Shown here piece by piece: positions 1-6,984 of a stretch of 28,566 nt of DNA. This DNA is from JAYPHU01 sp038127535. GTDB lineage: Bacteria; Pseudomonadota; Alphaproteobacteria; Rhodospirillales; UBA2165. The first letter of the stretch is position 1, and the number at the start of each line of letters is the position of its first letter. Both the position numbers and the translations under genes were made by a program. The DNA is taken from assembly GCA_038127535.1 (NCBI GenBank), contig JAYPHU010000034.1, positions 1 to 28,566 on the forward strand. Direction: 5' to 3'. The notes under the pieces are model-generated. The model worked only from the letters and a program-made list of their open reading frames with translations. It made no database searches and had not been told where the DNA came from.

Positions 1-267
1 GACTCGGGCCAGTTGCTGTCGGGCTCCTTCATGGATTACGCCATGCCCCGGGCCGACGACATGTGTCACTTCGAAATCAGCTCGAACCCGGTCCCGGCCA
101 AGACTAACCCGCTTGGCATCAAAGGCGCGGGCGAGGCGGGCACCACCGGCGCCCTGCCGGCGGTGATGAACGCGGCCAATCACGCGCTGTCGTATCTGGG
201 TATCCGGCATGTCGAAATGCCGCTGACGGCGGAGAAAGTCTGGCAGGCAATCCGCGCTGCAGGCTAG
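1..267 (+). CDS. Molybdenum hydroxylase large subunit, 3' end (xanthine/CO dehydrogenase family), partial
   Basis: Only the last 88 codons are in the window; the reading frame is open from base 1. The visible part is the C-terminal molybdopterin-binding domain of a CoxL/XdhB-like subunit. The motif GIKGAGEAGTTGA carries the Glu that acts as base at the Mo centre in this family, and the ending MPLTAEKVWQAI is typical of the family C-terminus. The enzyme would hydroxylate a carbon of an N-heterocycle, aldehyde or similar substrate using water. It is clearly a paralogue of the complete subunit on the minus strand at 6985-9309: the two share the SGSF/DYAMPRA, NPLG-KGAGE and MPL-AEKVW blocks. Its last four bases (CTAG) overlap the end of the convergent deaminase gene. 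The substrate cannot be told from this fragment. Confidence 0.9.
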   Translation, partial: DSGQLLSGSFMDYAMPRADDMCHFEISSNPVPAKTNPLGIKGAGEAGTTGALPAVMNAANHALSYLGIRHVEMPLTAEKVWQAIRAAG

Positions 268-707
268 CCACAGCGGCGCAGTTGCGGGGCGCCGGCGTCG
301 GAAAGCGCCGGACCATGAATCATCTGAGTTACATTGGCCCAGAATGCGGCCGCTTCACACATGGCGCACGGCCGCGAGGTGGAATACATCACCGCGCCGG
401 ATAGGCTGGTAGAGCCAAGCCGCCGGGCGGCGTCCCGAATGGCCATCATCTCCGCATGGGCTGATGGATCAACGTTGGTCACCACCTGACTGGGGCCAAA
501 GCCGACGATCCTGCCGTCTTTAACGACCACCGCGCCAAAACTTTGATCTCCGGCTTTGACCGCTTCATCCAGCATACGCTCGGCTTCCGCCATGAACTGG
601 CGCGGGGTGGCGGCATCCGAGGCAAAGGCGCTGGGAGTGCTAACCGCCGCCACCGCGGTTAGTCCACCCATTAGAAAACCTCGACGATCCAGTTTTGTCC
701 TCTGCAT
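264..707 (-). CDS. Tat-exported CMP/dCMP-type (guanine-deaminase-like) nucleobase deaminase
   Basis: This 147-residue protein has a twin-arginine signal (RRGFLMGG, residues 8-15, then an Ala-rich stretch to about residue 30). A cytidine-deaminase-fold domain follows. The zinc site is HAE (His84, with Glu86 as proton shuttle) and PCAMC (Cys114 and Cys117). The family deaminates free bases or nucleosides such as guanine or cytosine, or adenosine in tRNA. Export makes tRNA editing unlikely and suggests periplasmic salvage of a base or an amino-heterocycle. I chose the ATG at 707 because AGGTGG lies eight bases upstream; a GTG at 719 is also in frame. The start lies 15 bases after the stop of the hydrolase gene upstream, so the two are probably cotranscribed. 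The substrate is not predictable. Confidence 0.85.
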   Translation of the reverse strand: MQRTKLDRRGFLMGGLTAVAAVSTPSAFASDAATPRQFMAEAERMLDEAVKAGDQSFGAVVVKDGRIVGFGPSQVVTNVDPSAHAEMMAIRDAARRLGSTSLSGAVMYSTSRPCAMCEAAAFWANVTQMIHGPALSDAGAPQLRRCG

Positions 708-721
708 AACCAACGCCACCT

Positions 722-1648
722 TTAGTTCGCGAGAGTGGTCTGAATGAAATCCACCACCTCTGCGCCGACGCCCTCATCTTCTGTGCCGATGCAGAAGGCC
801 TCCGACAGGTGGTTGTGACCGATGAACTCCCTGATCCGGGGAACATTGCCGTGATCCGCCGACAGCTTGGCTGCCAGCGCCAACGCCAGCGTCTGGAAGT
901 TCGGCGTGTCCAGCTCGGCAAAGCCGATAAACACCGGAATGTCCGGACGATCGATATTCAAAAGCGTCGCCATCTCGTCATACTTGGCCGGATCGTCGCC
1001 GTAATAGGCCTTGTGATTGTCGGGCGTGTTCACCCGCGTCATATCGTAAGAGCCGGACAAGAGGATCAGCCCGGCCGCCCCGGCCCCTTGCCCCTCATGG
1101 AACCGGGATTGAAGCGCATAGGCCGAAACATGTGTCGCCCCGGCGGAATGACCCATCAGGAATATCTTGTCGGGATCGCCGCCAAACTCGGCGATGTTTT
1201 CCCGCGCCCAGCTCAAGGCTGCGCCCACATCCTCGGCACCGGCCGGCCAGGGATGATCCGGCGCAAGCCGGTAGGTCGAGTTGACGCCGACCATGCCCTG
1301 GGTAGCAAAATAGCTGGCCACATTGCCGTAAAGCGCACTGCCCGGCTGGTTCTTGTAGCCCTGCACCAGCCCGCCGCCGTGAAAAAAGACCACCACGGGC
1401 AGACCGGTCCCGCCGCCTTCGGGCGCGTGCACATCCAGCAAATGCCGCTTCGGATCGGGGCCGAAGGAAATGTCGCTGGTAAAATCGATGCCGGACCAAT
1501 TGGCCTTGGCCAGAAGCGGTTCATACAGCAGACGGGTGTCCTCGACGATGTCGGGACCGAATTTCTGGCCGATTTCCGCCAGTCGGGCCGCCACGCTCGC
1601 CGGCTTGGGCCGGGCCAGCGAGGCCGGGGGCGTATCCATCTTGCTCAT
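722..1648 (-). CDS. Alpha/beta hydrolase of the hormone-sensitive-lipase/esterase type
   Basis: This 308-residue protein has the oxyanion-hole motif HGGG (residues 90-93), the nucleophile elbow GHSAG (Ser168), an acid in FAELD and a C-terminal His in GHNHL. This is the full triad of the HSL-like esterase or kynurenine-formamidase-like group. No signal peptide is visible, so it should act in the cytoplasm on an ester, lactone or amide. The ATG at 1648 is preceded by GGAGAGG at good spacing; the open frame extends 23 codons further upstream with no better start. It is transcribed away from the Rieske oxygenase at 1784 and leads into the deaminase gene. In this neighbourhood it could open an ester or lactone made during aromatic breakdown, but that is inference. 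Confidence 0.88.
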   Translation of the reverse strand: MSKMDTPPASLARPKPASVAARLAEIGQKFGPDIVEDTRLLYEPLLAKANWSGIDFTSDISFGPDPKRHLLDVHAPEGGGTGLPVVVFFHGGGLVQGYKNQPGSALYGNVASYFATQGMVGVNSTYRLAPDHPWPAGAEDVGAALSWARENIAEFGGDPDKIFLMGHSAGATHVSAYALQSRFHEGQGAGAAGLILLSGSYDMTRVNTPDNHKAYYGDDPAKYDEMATLLNIDRPDIPVFIGFAELDTPNFQTLALALAAKLSADHGNVPRIREFIGHNHLSEAFCIGTEDEGVGAEVVDFIQTTLAN

Positions 1649-1734
1649 GGTGTTTTCCTCTCCAGTATCTGCAAAAAGAGTAGTCAGCGCGCGCGCGTAA
1701 GTCGAGAGATTCACCACCGCCGGGGCTTGCCAAG

Positions 1735-1748
1735 CGCGTCCGGACGCG
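1735..1748. promoter_or_regulatory. 14-bp perfect palindrome in the divergent promoter region
   Basis: CGCGTCCGGACGCG is a perfect palindrome in the 135-base region between the divergent hydrolase (start 1648) and Rieske oxygenase (start 1784) genes, about 35 bases before the Rieske ATG. It could be an operator, but it is GC-only apart from a central T and A, and such palindromes arise easily in GC-rich DNA. It does not resemble the AT-centred palindrome at 4814. Confidence 0.3.
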
Positions 1749-1783
1749 GAAAAATTCAGACGGACGGAACCAGGGAGACCGCC

Positions 1784-3064
1784 ATGCTCGACGAAGCCAG
1801 AAACCGCCAGCTCATGGAAGTCAGCGCCGGCACGCCCATGGGCGAGCTGCTGCGCCGCTATTGGATGCCCTTGGCCGCCGCCAGCGAGTTTGCCGATAAA
1901 GATACCAAACCGGTCCGGCTGATGGGCGAAGACCTAGTGGCCTATAAGGATAAGAGCGGCAATTACGGCCTGATCGACCGCCACTGCCCCCACCGCCGGG
2001 CCGATCTGTCTTATGGCTTTGTTGAAGAGTGCGGACTGCGCTGCAATTACCACGGCTGGCTCTACGACCATAACGGCGATTGCCTGGCTCAGCCGTTCGA
2101 GGACACGTCCGGCGACAACGAGAAAGCCCGCGCCGGGGTCAAAATAAAATCCTATCCCGTCGAGGAAAAAGCCGGCCTCCTATGGGCCTATATGGGGCCG
2201 CAACCGGCGCCCCTGGTGCCGACCTGGGAGCCCTTTACCTACGACAATTGCTTCGTGCAGATCGTGTTCTCGGAAATCCCCTGCAACTGGTTCCAGTGTC
2301 AGGAAAACTCCATCGACCCGGTGCATTTCGAATGGATGCACGCCAATTGGAGCCAGCGGCTGCGCGGCGATGAGGGACCCTATTCGCCCACCCACACCAA
2401 GCTGGATTTCAAGGAATTCGAATACGGGTTCAGCTATCACCGGGTGCGCACCGACACGGACGAAGACAATCCGCTATGGACCGTGGGCCGGGTGTGCCTT
2501 TGGCCGAACTGCCTGTTCACCGGCGAGCATTTCGAATGGCGGGTGCCGATCGATGACGAGAATACACTGAGCGTCGGCTGGTTCCTGAACCGGGTGCCTC
2601 AGGGCCGGGAGCCTTTTAAACAGGACAGCATTCCCGCCTGGAATTCCCCGATCAAGGACCCCGAGACCGGGCGCTGGATCGACACCCATGTCATGAACCA
2701 GGATTTCATCGCCTGGGTCGGCCAGGGCACCTTCGCCGACCGGACCAAAGAAACCCTGGGCAAAAGCGACCGGGGGGTCCACATGATCCGCCAGCAGTTC
2801 TTCAAGGATATGGAATTGATCGAGAAGAACGGCAATGCGGACCCGATGGCCGTCGTCCGTGACGAGAAAGCCAACGACTGTATCGAATTGCCGATCATTG
2901 CGCGAAAAGTCATGCGGGAAGGCCTGACCCAGGAACAGTTGGCCGACGAGACCAGCATCCTGACTCGCGCCACCAAACGCTTCGTATTCCAGGCCGGCCA
3001 GCCGAGCGAGGTGAAGGACGCCTACGAAGCCGCCATGGGCTTCCGAATGGAAGACCGGGACTAG
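1784..3064 (+). CDS. Rieske non-haem iron oxygenase, phthalate-dioxygenase (Pht3)-like
   Basis: This 426-residue protein is an aromatic-ring oxygenase or O-demethylase alpha-type subunit. The Rieske [2Fe-2S] ligands are Cys68, His70, Cys87 and His90 (CPH then CNYH). The mononuclear iron site is D178-x2-H181-x4-H186 in NSIDPVHFEWMH. Length and layout match the single-component phthalate 4,5-dioxygenase/vanillate demethylase class, which forms homo-oligomers and needs a separate FMN/[2Fe-2S] reductase; none is encoded here. The ATG at 1784 follows a GGGAGA box. The gene ends in a CTAG shared with the convergent marR. It is a paralogue of the oxygenase at 4917 with the iron-site residues at the same positions. 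The substrate is probably an aromatic acid or ether; exact chemistry is unknown. Confidence 0.93.
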   Translation: MLDEARNRQLMEVSAGTPMGELLRRYWMPLAAASEFADKDTKPVRLMGEDLVAYKDKSGNYGLIDRHCPHRRADLSYGFVEECGLRCNYHGWLYDHNGDCLAQPFEDTSGDNEKARAGVKIKSYPVEEKAGLLWAYMGPQPAPLVPTWEPFTYDNCFVQIVFSEIPCNWFQCQENSIDPVHFEWMHANWSQRLRGDEGPYSPTHTKLDFKEFEYGFSYHRVRTDTDEDNPLWTVGRVCLWPNCLFTGEHFEWRVPIDDENTLSVGWFLNRVPQGREPFKQDSIPAWNSPIKDPETGRWIDTHVMNQDFIAWVGQGTFADRTKETLGKSDRGVHMIRQQFFKDMELIEKNGNADPMAVVRDEKANDCIELPIIARKVMREGLTQEQLADETSILTRATKRFVFQAGQPSEVKDAYEAAMGFRMEDRD

Positions 3065-3543
3065 CCCGCGGTATCTTCTTCAGCCGCCAGGTTCTCGATC
3101 ATATTGAGCAGCAGCGCCCGCATGCCGGCGATGTCGCCCTCCGCCTGATCTTTCATCGCGACCTGGTTCACCGCGACCGCCTGCGGGATTAGCTCTTCCT
3201 TCAGCGCCTTGCCGGTCTTGGTCAGGAACACATGCTGCTTGCGGCGGTTGTCGCCCACATGTTTGCGGACAACATGCCCGTTCTTCTCCATCTGGCGGAC
3301 CACCATTGTGGTGGTGGCTTCCTTGACCCCGGCGGCGTGACTGAGCTCCCGCTGGGTGAGGCCGTCCCGCTCCCACAGCACCCGGAGAAACGTCCAGTGG
3401 CCGAACGGGATGTCATAGTCCGCCAGCCGGGACTGCAGGCTCCGCTCCAGCGCGCGGGCCACATCCCGGATCAGGTGCGCCATCCGATCGTCGGGCACGG
3501 CGTCCCGCCAATGATCCAGGATCAGTTGGGTTTCGTTGCTCAT
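3061..3543 (-). CDS. MarR-family transcriptional regulator
   Basis: This 160-residue protein is a winged-helix repressor. The recognition region LTQRELSHAAGVKEATTT lies at about residues 61-79 and the wing contains DNRRKQ, both typical of MarR. It starts at an ATG 10 bases after the stop of the Pht4-like dehydrogenase, so the two form an operon. The likely job is to sense an aromatic substrate and relieve repression of the oxygenase genes. The best operator candidate is the 20-base palindrome at 4814-4833, in the promoter region shared by this operon and the second Rieske gene, which implies autoregulation. The TAG stop overlaps that of the convergent Rieske gene by four bases. Confidence 0.9.
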   Translation of the reverse strand: MSNETQLILDHWRDAVPDDRMAHLIRDVARALERSLQSRLADYDIPFGHWTFLRVLWERDGLTQRELSHAAGVKEATTTMVVRQMEKNGHVVRKHVGDNRRKQHVFLTKTGKALKEELIPQAVAVNQVAMKDQAEGDIAGMRALLLNMIENLAAEEDTAG

Positions 3544-3553
3544 CCGCTGGTGC

Positions 3554-4759
3554 TTACGCGGCCGGCGCACATTGATGGGAAAGTTCGACGTCTTTGCCGG
3601 TCTTTGCCGACTCCAGGATCGCCAGGCACACTTCCAGGGTAGCCGTCGCCCAATCGCCATCGTGGCGCGGTGCGACGTTGTCCCAGACCGCCATGGCAAG
3701 TTCGTCGATCACCTCGACCCGGGGCACGTCCGGCGGCGGCAGTTCCAGGCTGCTCCGTTCCTGGTCACCGTACATCATAACGCCCCACGGCAGGGGCCGG
3801 AGGTCCGCGTGATCGCAGGAAACAATGAGGCTGCCAAAATGCTGATGCGCCATATCCGTTTGCCCCCGGCTGGCCGGCTTGTACTGGGACCCGCCGAAGT
3901 TCCGGGCGGCCTTCAGATCGGCCTCGACAATGGTTTCAGTGGCCTTAGCCAGATTGTCCCGTGCGGTCCAATAGACGTCCGGGTCTTTTGTCTCGCCCAA
4001 TTCCGACCGCCAGCCGACGAACTCATCCGAGTCGAAATGCGCGTAGCCAGAATAGACCGTCGTCGCCGCTATTCCGTTCTCAAAGGTCAGCAGCGCCGAG
4101 TACGCCCCTTCCGTCGGGCGCGCCGGGTCCCATTGCCCGGTGACCGCTCGGACCGACTTGACCATCCCGCCGCCCAGCAACCGAATAATATCGATCTGGT
4201 GCGCGCCTTGGCTGAACACCACGCCGCCCCCTTGTTCGGTGATCAGCTCGTCCGGACGGCGCGGCCGGTACATAAAATCAGTAAAGTTCATGGCGGTGAT
4301 CATGCGCACCAGCCCGACCTTGCCGGCCTCGATCAGCTCGCGGGTCAGGCGGATTGGCGCATCGAAGCTATGGCTGTGCCCGACGATCATATGAATGCCG
4401 GCGTCCCGGGCGATCCGGGTCATTTCCTGGGACTCCTCAATGGTCAGCCCCATCGGCTTTTCCATCAGGATGTGCTTGCCCGCCGCCGCCAGGGTTCTGA
4501 CCTGCTTCAGATGGAAGGGCACCGGAGTGGACAGATAAACCGCATCCACCTCCGCGCCCGCCAGTAGGTCCTCCAGAGAGGCGAAGGATACGCCGCCGAA
4601 TTCGCTTTCGAACTGCGCCTGCGCCTCTGGTCTTGGATCGGCGCCGGCCACAAGCTCAACCCGGAGATCGGCGGTGAACGTCGGCACCATGACCGTGAAC
4701 GCCCGGCCTAGCCCGGCAACGCCTAAGCGAATGGACTCTTTTGATAGTGGGCCGACCAT
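3554..4759 (-). CDS. Gfo/Idh/MocA-family dehydrogenase, phthalate dihydrodiol dehydrogenase (Pht4)-like
   Basis: This 401-residue NAD(P)-dependent oxidoreductase has an N-terminal Rossmann motif (GVAGLGRAF, residues 13-21) and the family lysine motif EKP (residues 100-102). The C-terminal Gfo/Idh/MocA domain contains blocks such as YRPRRPDEL, GGGVVFSQGAHQ and WDPARPTEGAYSAL. From memory these blocks are close to Pht4, which oxidises the 4,5-cis-dihydrodiol of phthalate. That fits a product of a flanking Rieske dioxygenase. The start at 4759 has GGAGGT seven bases upstream; a TTG at 4774 is less likely. It is the first gene of a two-gene operon with marR and is divergent from the second Rieske oxygenase. 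The real substrate may be a different aromatic diol. Confidence 0.88.
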   Translation of the reverse strand: MVGPLSKESIRLGVAGLGRAFTVMVPTFTADLRVELVAGADPRPEAQAQFESEFGGVSFASLEDLLAGAEVDAVYLSTPVPFHLKQVRTLAAAGKHILMEKPMGLTIEESQEMTRIARDAGIHMIVGHSHSFDAPIRLTRELIEAGKVGLVRMITAMNFTDFMYRPRRPDELITEQGGGVVFSQGAHQIDIIRLLGGGMVKSVRAVTGQWDPARPTEGAYSALLTFENGIAATTVYSGYAHFDSDEFVGWRSELGETKDPDVYWTARDNLAKATETIVEADLKAARNFGGSQYKPASRGQTDMAHQHFGSLIVSCDHADLRPLPWGVMMYGDQERSSLELPPPDVPRVEVIDELAMAVWDNVAPRHDGDWATATLEVCLAILESAKTGKDVELSHQCAPAA

Positions 4760-4813
4760 ACGCCGCACCTCCAAACAAATAGCCTCTGGACTCCGAGACG
4801 GTCTTACAGTAAA

Positions 4814-4833
4814 AAACTTAGGTACCTAAGTTT
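4814..4833. promoter_or_regulatory. Perfect 20-bp palindrome, probable MarR operator
   Basis: AAACTTAGGTACCTAAGTTT reads the same on both strands over all 20 bases. It lies in the 157-base region between the divergent starts of the Pht4-like gene (4759) and the second Rieske oxygenase (4917). MarR-family proteins typically bind AT-rich palindromes of about 16-20 bases in their own promoter, and a marR gene ends the left-hand operon. A single site could control both directions. Binding is inferred, not shown. Confidence 0.7.
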
Positions 4834-4916
4834 ATGCGCTGGAAAAGCGTTTATCAAGAAACTCATGCCCGACGGGGCAAAGAGGCAAAACGCAATCAGA
4901 GTGAGGTTCGCGAACC

Positions 4917-6206
4917 ATGTTTACCAAGGAACAGAATGACACGCTATGCCGGGTCGGCCAGGACACGCCCATGGGCCAATTGATGCGCCGCCATTGGCTG
5001 CCCGCTTGCTTGTCCGAAGAGGTGGCGGAGCCCGACGGCACGCCGGTGCGCACCAAATTGCTGGGTGAATGGGTCGTCGTCTTCCGGGATTCTGAGGGCA
5101 AGCTGGGCGCGCTGGATGACCGCTGCCCCCACCGCAAAGCCTCACTGTCCTTTGGCCGCAATGAAGAATGCGGCCTGCGCTGCCTTTACCACGGCTGGAA
5201 ATTCGCCGTCGACGGCACCGTCCTCGATATGGCGTCCGAGCCCAACGCCGAACGTAAAATGAAATCCATCACGCACCGCGCCTTCCCGGTAGAGGAAAGC
5301 GGCGGCTTTGTCTGGGTCTATCTGGGTCCAGCGGAGAACATGACCCCGTTCCAGCCGCCGGCCTGGGCGCCCTTCCCCGGCATCAAGACCAGCGTGGTTA
5401 AGATCCGGACCGAGTGCAACTGGGCGCAAGTGCTGGAGGGCTCCATCGATTCAGCCCACAGTTCCTCCTTGCATTCCACTAACATGCCGCCGGCGGAAGA
5501 CGTGGAGGGCTCCACCGCGACCGAAGATGCCTGGCTGCGCCCGTCCAACGACAAATCGCCCAAGCTAGAAATCGAGATGACCGATTACGGCTTCACCTAT
5601 GCGGCGCTGCGCAAGCCCATAGTCGATCCGGACAATAATGTCTATGTGCGGACCACCACCTTCATCGCCCCGTTCACCGTTTTGATCCCGCCGAACAATC
5701 AGTACCACCTGTCGCAGATTCTGTTTCCCATGGATGACGAAAACACCATGTTCTACTGGATCGCTTGGCATCCGGACCCAGAAAAGGGCATCAGCCAGGA
5801 CGACTGGCGCAAATTCTGCGCGGCGCGGGTCGGCATCGAACTGGACGAGAACTATGACAAGTTCCTGAATATCGGGAACTGGTACAAGCAGGACCGGGAC
5901 GTCATGAAGAAAGGCGACTTCACCGGCATCCCCGGCATCCCGGCGCAGGATATGGCCATGTGGGAATCTATGGGCCCGATCACCGACCGGTCGGACGAAA
6001 TACTGGGCTCCAGCGATCTCTCCATCGTCAAGTTCCGTCAGCAGATGCTGAAAGCAGCGGAAGACGTTGCCGGCGGCGGCGAGGCCATCGGCACTAGCCC
6101 GGAAGGCATTCGCCACGTTGATCTCCGCACCTATGAGCGGATTTTGCCAAAATCCCAGGACTGGCGCACCTTCCAGCCGGAACGGGAGTTGGAAGCGGCT
6201 GAATAG
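4917..6206 (+). CDS. Second Rieske non-haem iron oxygenase, Pht3-like
   Basis: This 429-residue protein carries a Rieske cluster site (Cys70, His72, Cys89, His92) and an iron site D178-x2-H181-x4-H186 in GSIDSAHSSSLH. It aligns along its N-terminal half with the oxygenase at 1784 (TPMGxLxRRxWxP, DRHCPHR/DRCPHR, EECGLRC, YHGW), so the two are paralogues, but the active-site pocket sequence differs and so probably does the substrate. The ATG at 4917 follows a GTGAGG box at 4901-4906. The gene diverges from the Pht4-like/marR operon across the 20-bp palindrome. Downstream, on the other strand, lie remnants of two genes. It needs an electron-transfer reductase from elsewhere in the genome. Confidence 0.93.
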   Translation: MFTKEQNDTLCRVGQDTPMGQLMRRHWLPACLSEEVAEPDGTPVRTKLLGEWVVVFRDSEGKLGALDDRCPHRKASLSFGRNEECGLRCLYHGWKFAVDGTVLDMASEPNAERKMKSITHRAFPVEESGGFVWVYLGPAENMTPFQPPAWAPFPGIKTSVVKIRTECNWAQVLEGSIDSAHSSSLHSTNMPPAEDVEGSTATEDAWLRPSNDKSPKLEIEMTDYGFTYAALRKPIVDPDNNVYVRTTTFIAPFTVLIPPNNQYHLSQILFPMDDENTMFYWIAWHPDPEKGISQDDWRKFCAARVGIELDENYDKFLNIGNWYKQDRDVMKKGDFTGIPGIPAQDMAMWESMGPITDRSDEILGSSDLSIVKFRQQMLKAAEDVAGGGEAIGTSPEGIRHVDLRTYERILPKSQDWRTFQPERELEAAE

Positions 6207-6207
6207 G

Positions 6208-6599
6208 CCGGCCGTCGCCGCCCGGCATTGCCGCCCCATCTCATCCAAGGAAACGTCCGGCGCGAGGGCGAAGTTCACCGGCACGTAGACGCAACCCCTA
6301 GCGACGAAAGCCGGCGCCCCGAACCCCGCGACGTCCGCTGTACCGGTCCGCCATGCGCCGCTATGGGTGTAGATCATCACCGGCCGCGATCCATCCGCCT
6401 CCCCATAGACGTCGATATATTCGGCGTCCGTGGGTCCGTACGACACGCCCAGACGGCACGGCAAAAGCTCCCGCGCACTGGCGATTTCCTCCGCCTGGCG
6501 CGCTTGATGATCGCTGATATCGGGGACCAGGGTCGCCTGATTGTCGGCGTCGTTCAACTCGGCTTAGGTAAAGTTTCGGTAGACCAAAGGTTCGGACAT
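6208..6599 (-). pseudogene. Alpha/beta hydrolase remnant (kynurenine-formamidase-like), nonsense codon and 3' truncation
   Basis: From an ATG at 6599 the frame reads MSEPLVYRNFT, then a TAA at 6564-6566, then continues in the same frame with clear family sequence: LPCRLGVSYGP, an oxyanion-like HSGAWR (the family has HGGYWR), VPVNFALAPDVSLDEM and RQCRAA. Homology stops about where the convergent Rieske gene ends (6206), before the nucleophile elbow would appear. The gene has therefore lost its catalytic Ser, Asp and His, and has a stop at codon 12. The TAA is one transition away from CAA (Gln). It follows a ruined ridA and the large Mo subunit in the same direction, so it was probably the last gene of that operon. 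The open frame running on antisense to the Rieske gene is not meaningful. Confidence 0.8.
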
Positions 6600-6624
6600 C
6601 AGTCTCACATCACCCGGGTTTAAC

Positions 6625-6974
6625 TTAGGCCACAGCCTCGATCTCGATAAGCATGTCATCATGGACCAGATTCGACACCTCAACCATCGTCGAGGCCGGG
6701 CGGGTATTCACGAAAAACTCCCGGCGGACCTCGTGGATAGCGTCAAAATCATCCATATCGGTGATGTAGACGATCACTTTTGCAACGTCATCCAACGTGG
6801 TCCCGGCATTGGCCAGAATCTTCGTCAGATTTTCGAGGATATGGCGGGTCTGGGCTTAGATGTCGTTGGGCGCAAACGTGCTCCCATCCTTGGCGCGGCT
6901 GGTCAACCCGGACAAGTGAATGATGTCGCTGCCGGCACGCTTAAGTCATCGGATCGGATAATTTCGTGCGCCAT
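6625..6974 (-). pseudogene. RidA/YjgF-family protein remnant (frameshift plus nonsense codon)
   Basis: An ATG at 6974 with a GAGGCGG box lies 10 bases after the stop of the Mo hydroxylase gene. The first codons (MAHEIIRSDDLSV) are in one frame; the family sequence then continues in another (AGSDIIHLSGLTSRAKDG), so a frameshift lies at about 6931-6942. In the second frame a TAA at 6856-6858 replaces what looks like a Gln codon before the block AQTRHILENL. After that the RidA core is intact to the stop: ILANAGTTLDDVAKVIVY, NTRPASTMVEV, MLIEIEAVA. RidA proteins hydrolyse reactive enamines and imines; several relatives sit in catabolic operons for N-containing aromatics. With two lesions this copy should be dead unless they are assembly errors. 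Confidence 0.82.
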
Positions 6975-6984
6975 CGCAGCCGCC

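Noticed and set aside
1686..1697. GC dinucleotide run.
   Set aside because: About six units only; too short to treat as a repeat locus in GC-rich DNA.
809..1783. Long plus-strand open frame upstream of and in frame with the first Rieske oxygenase.
   Set aside because: It is antisense to the esterase-like hydrolase, shows no family sequence and has a composition typical of a shadow frame. The Rieske gene has its own ATG and ribosome binding site at 1784.
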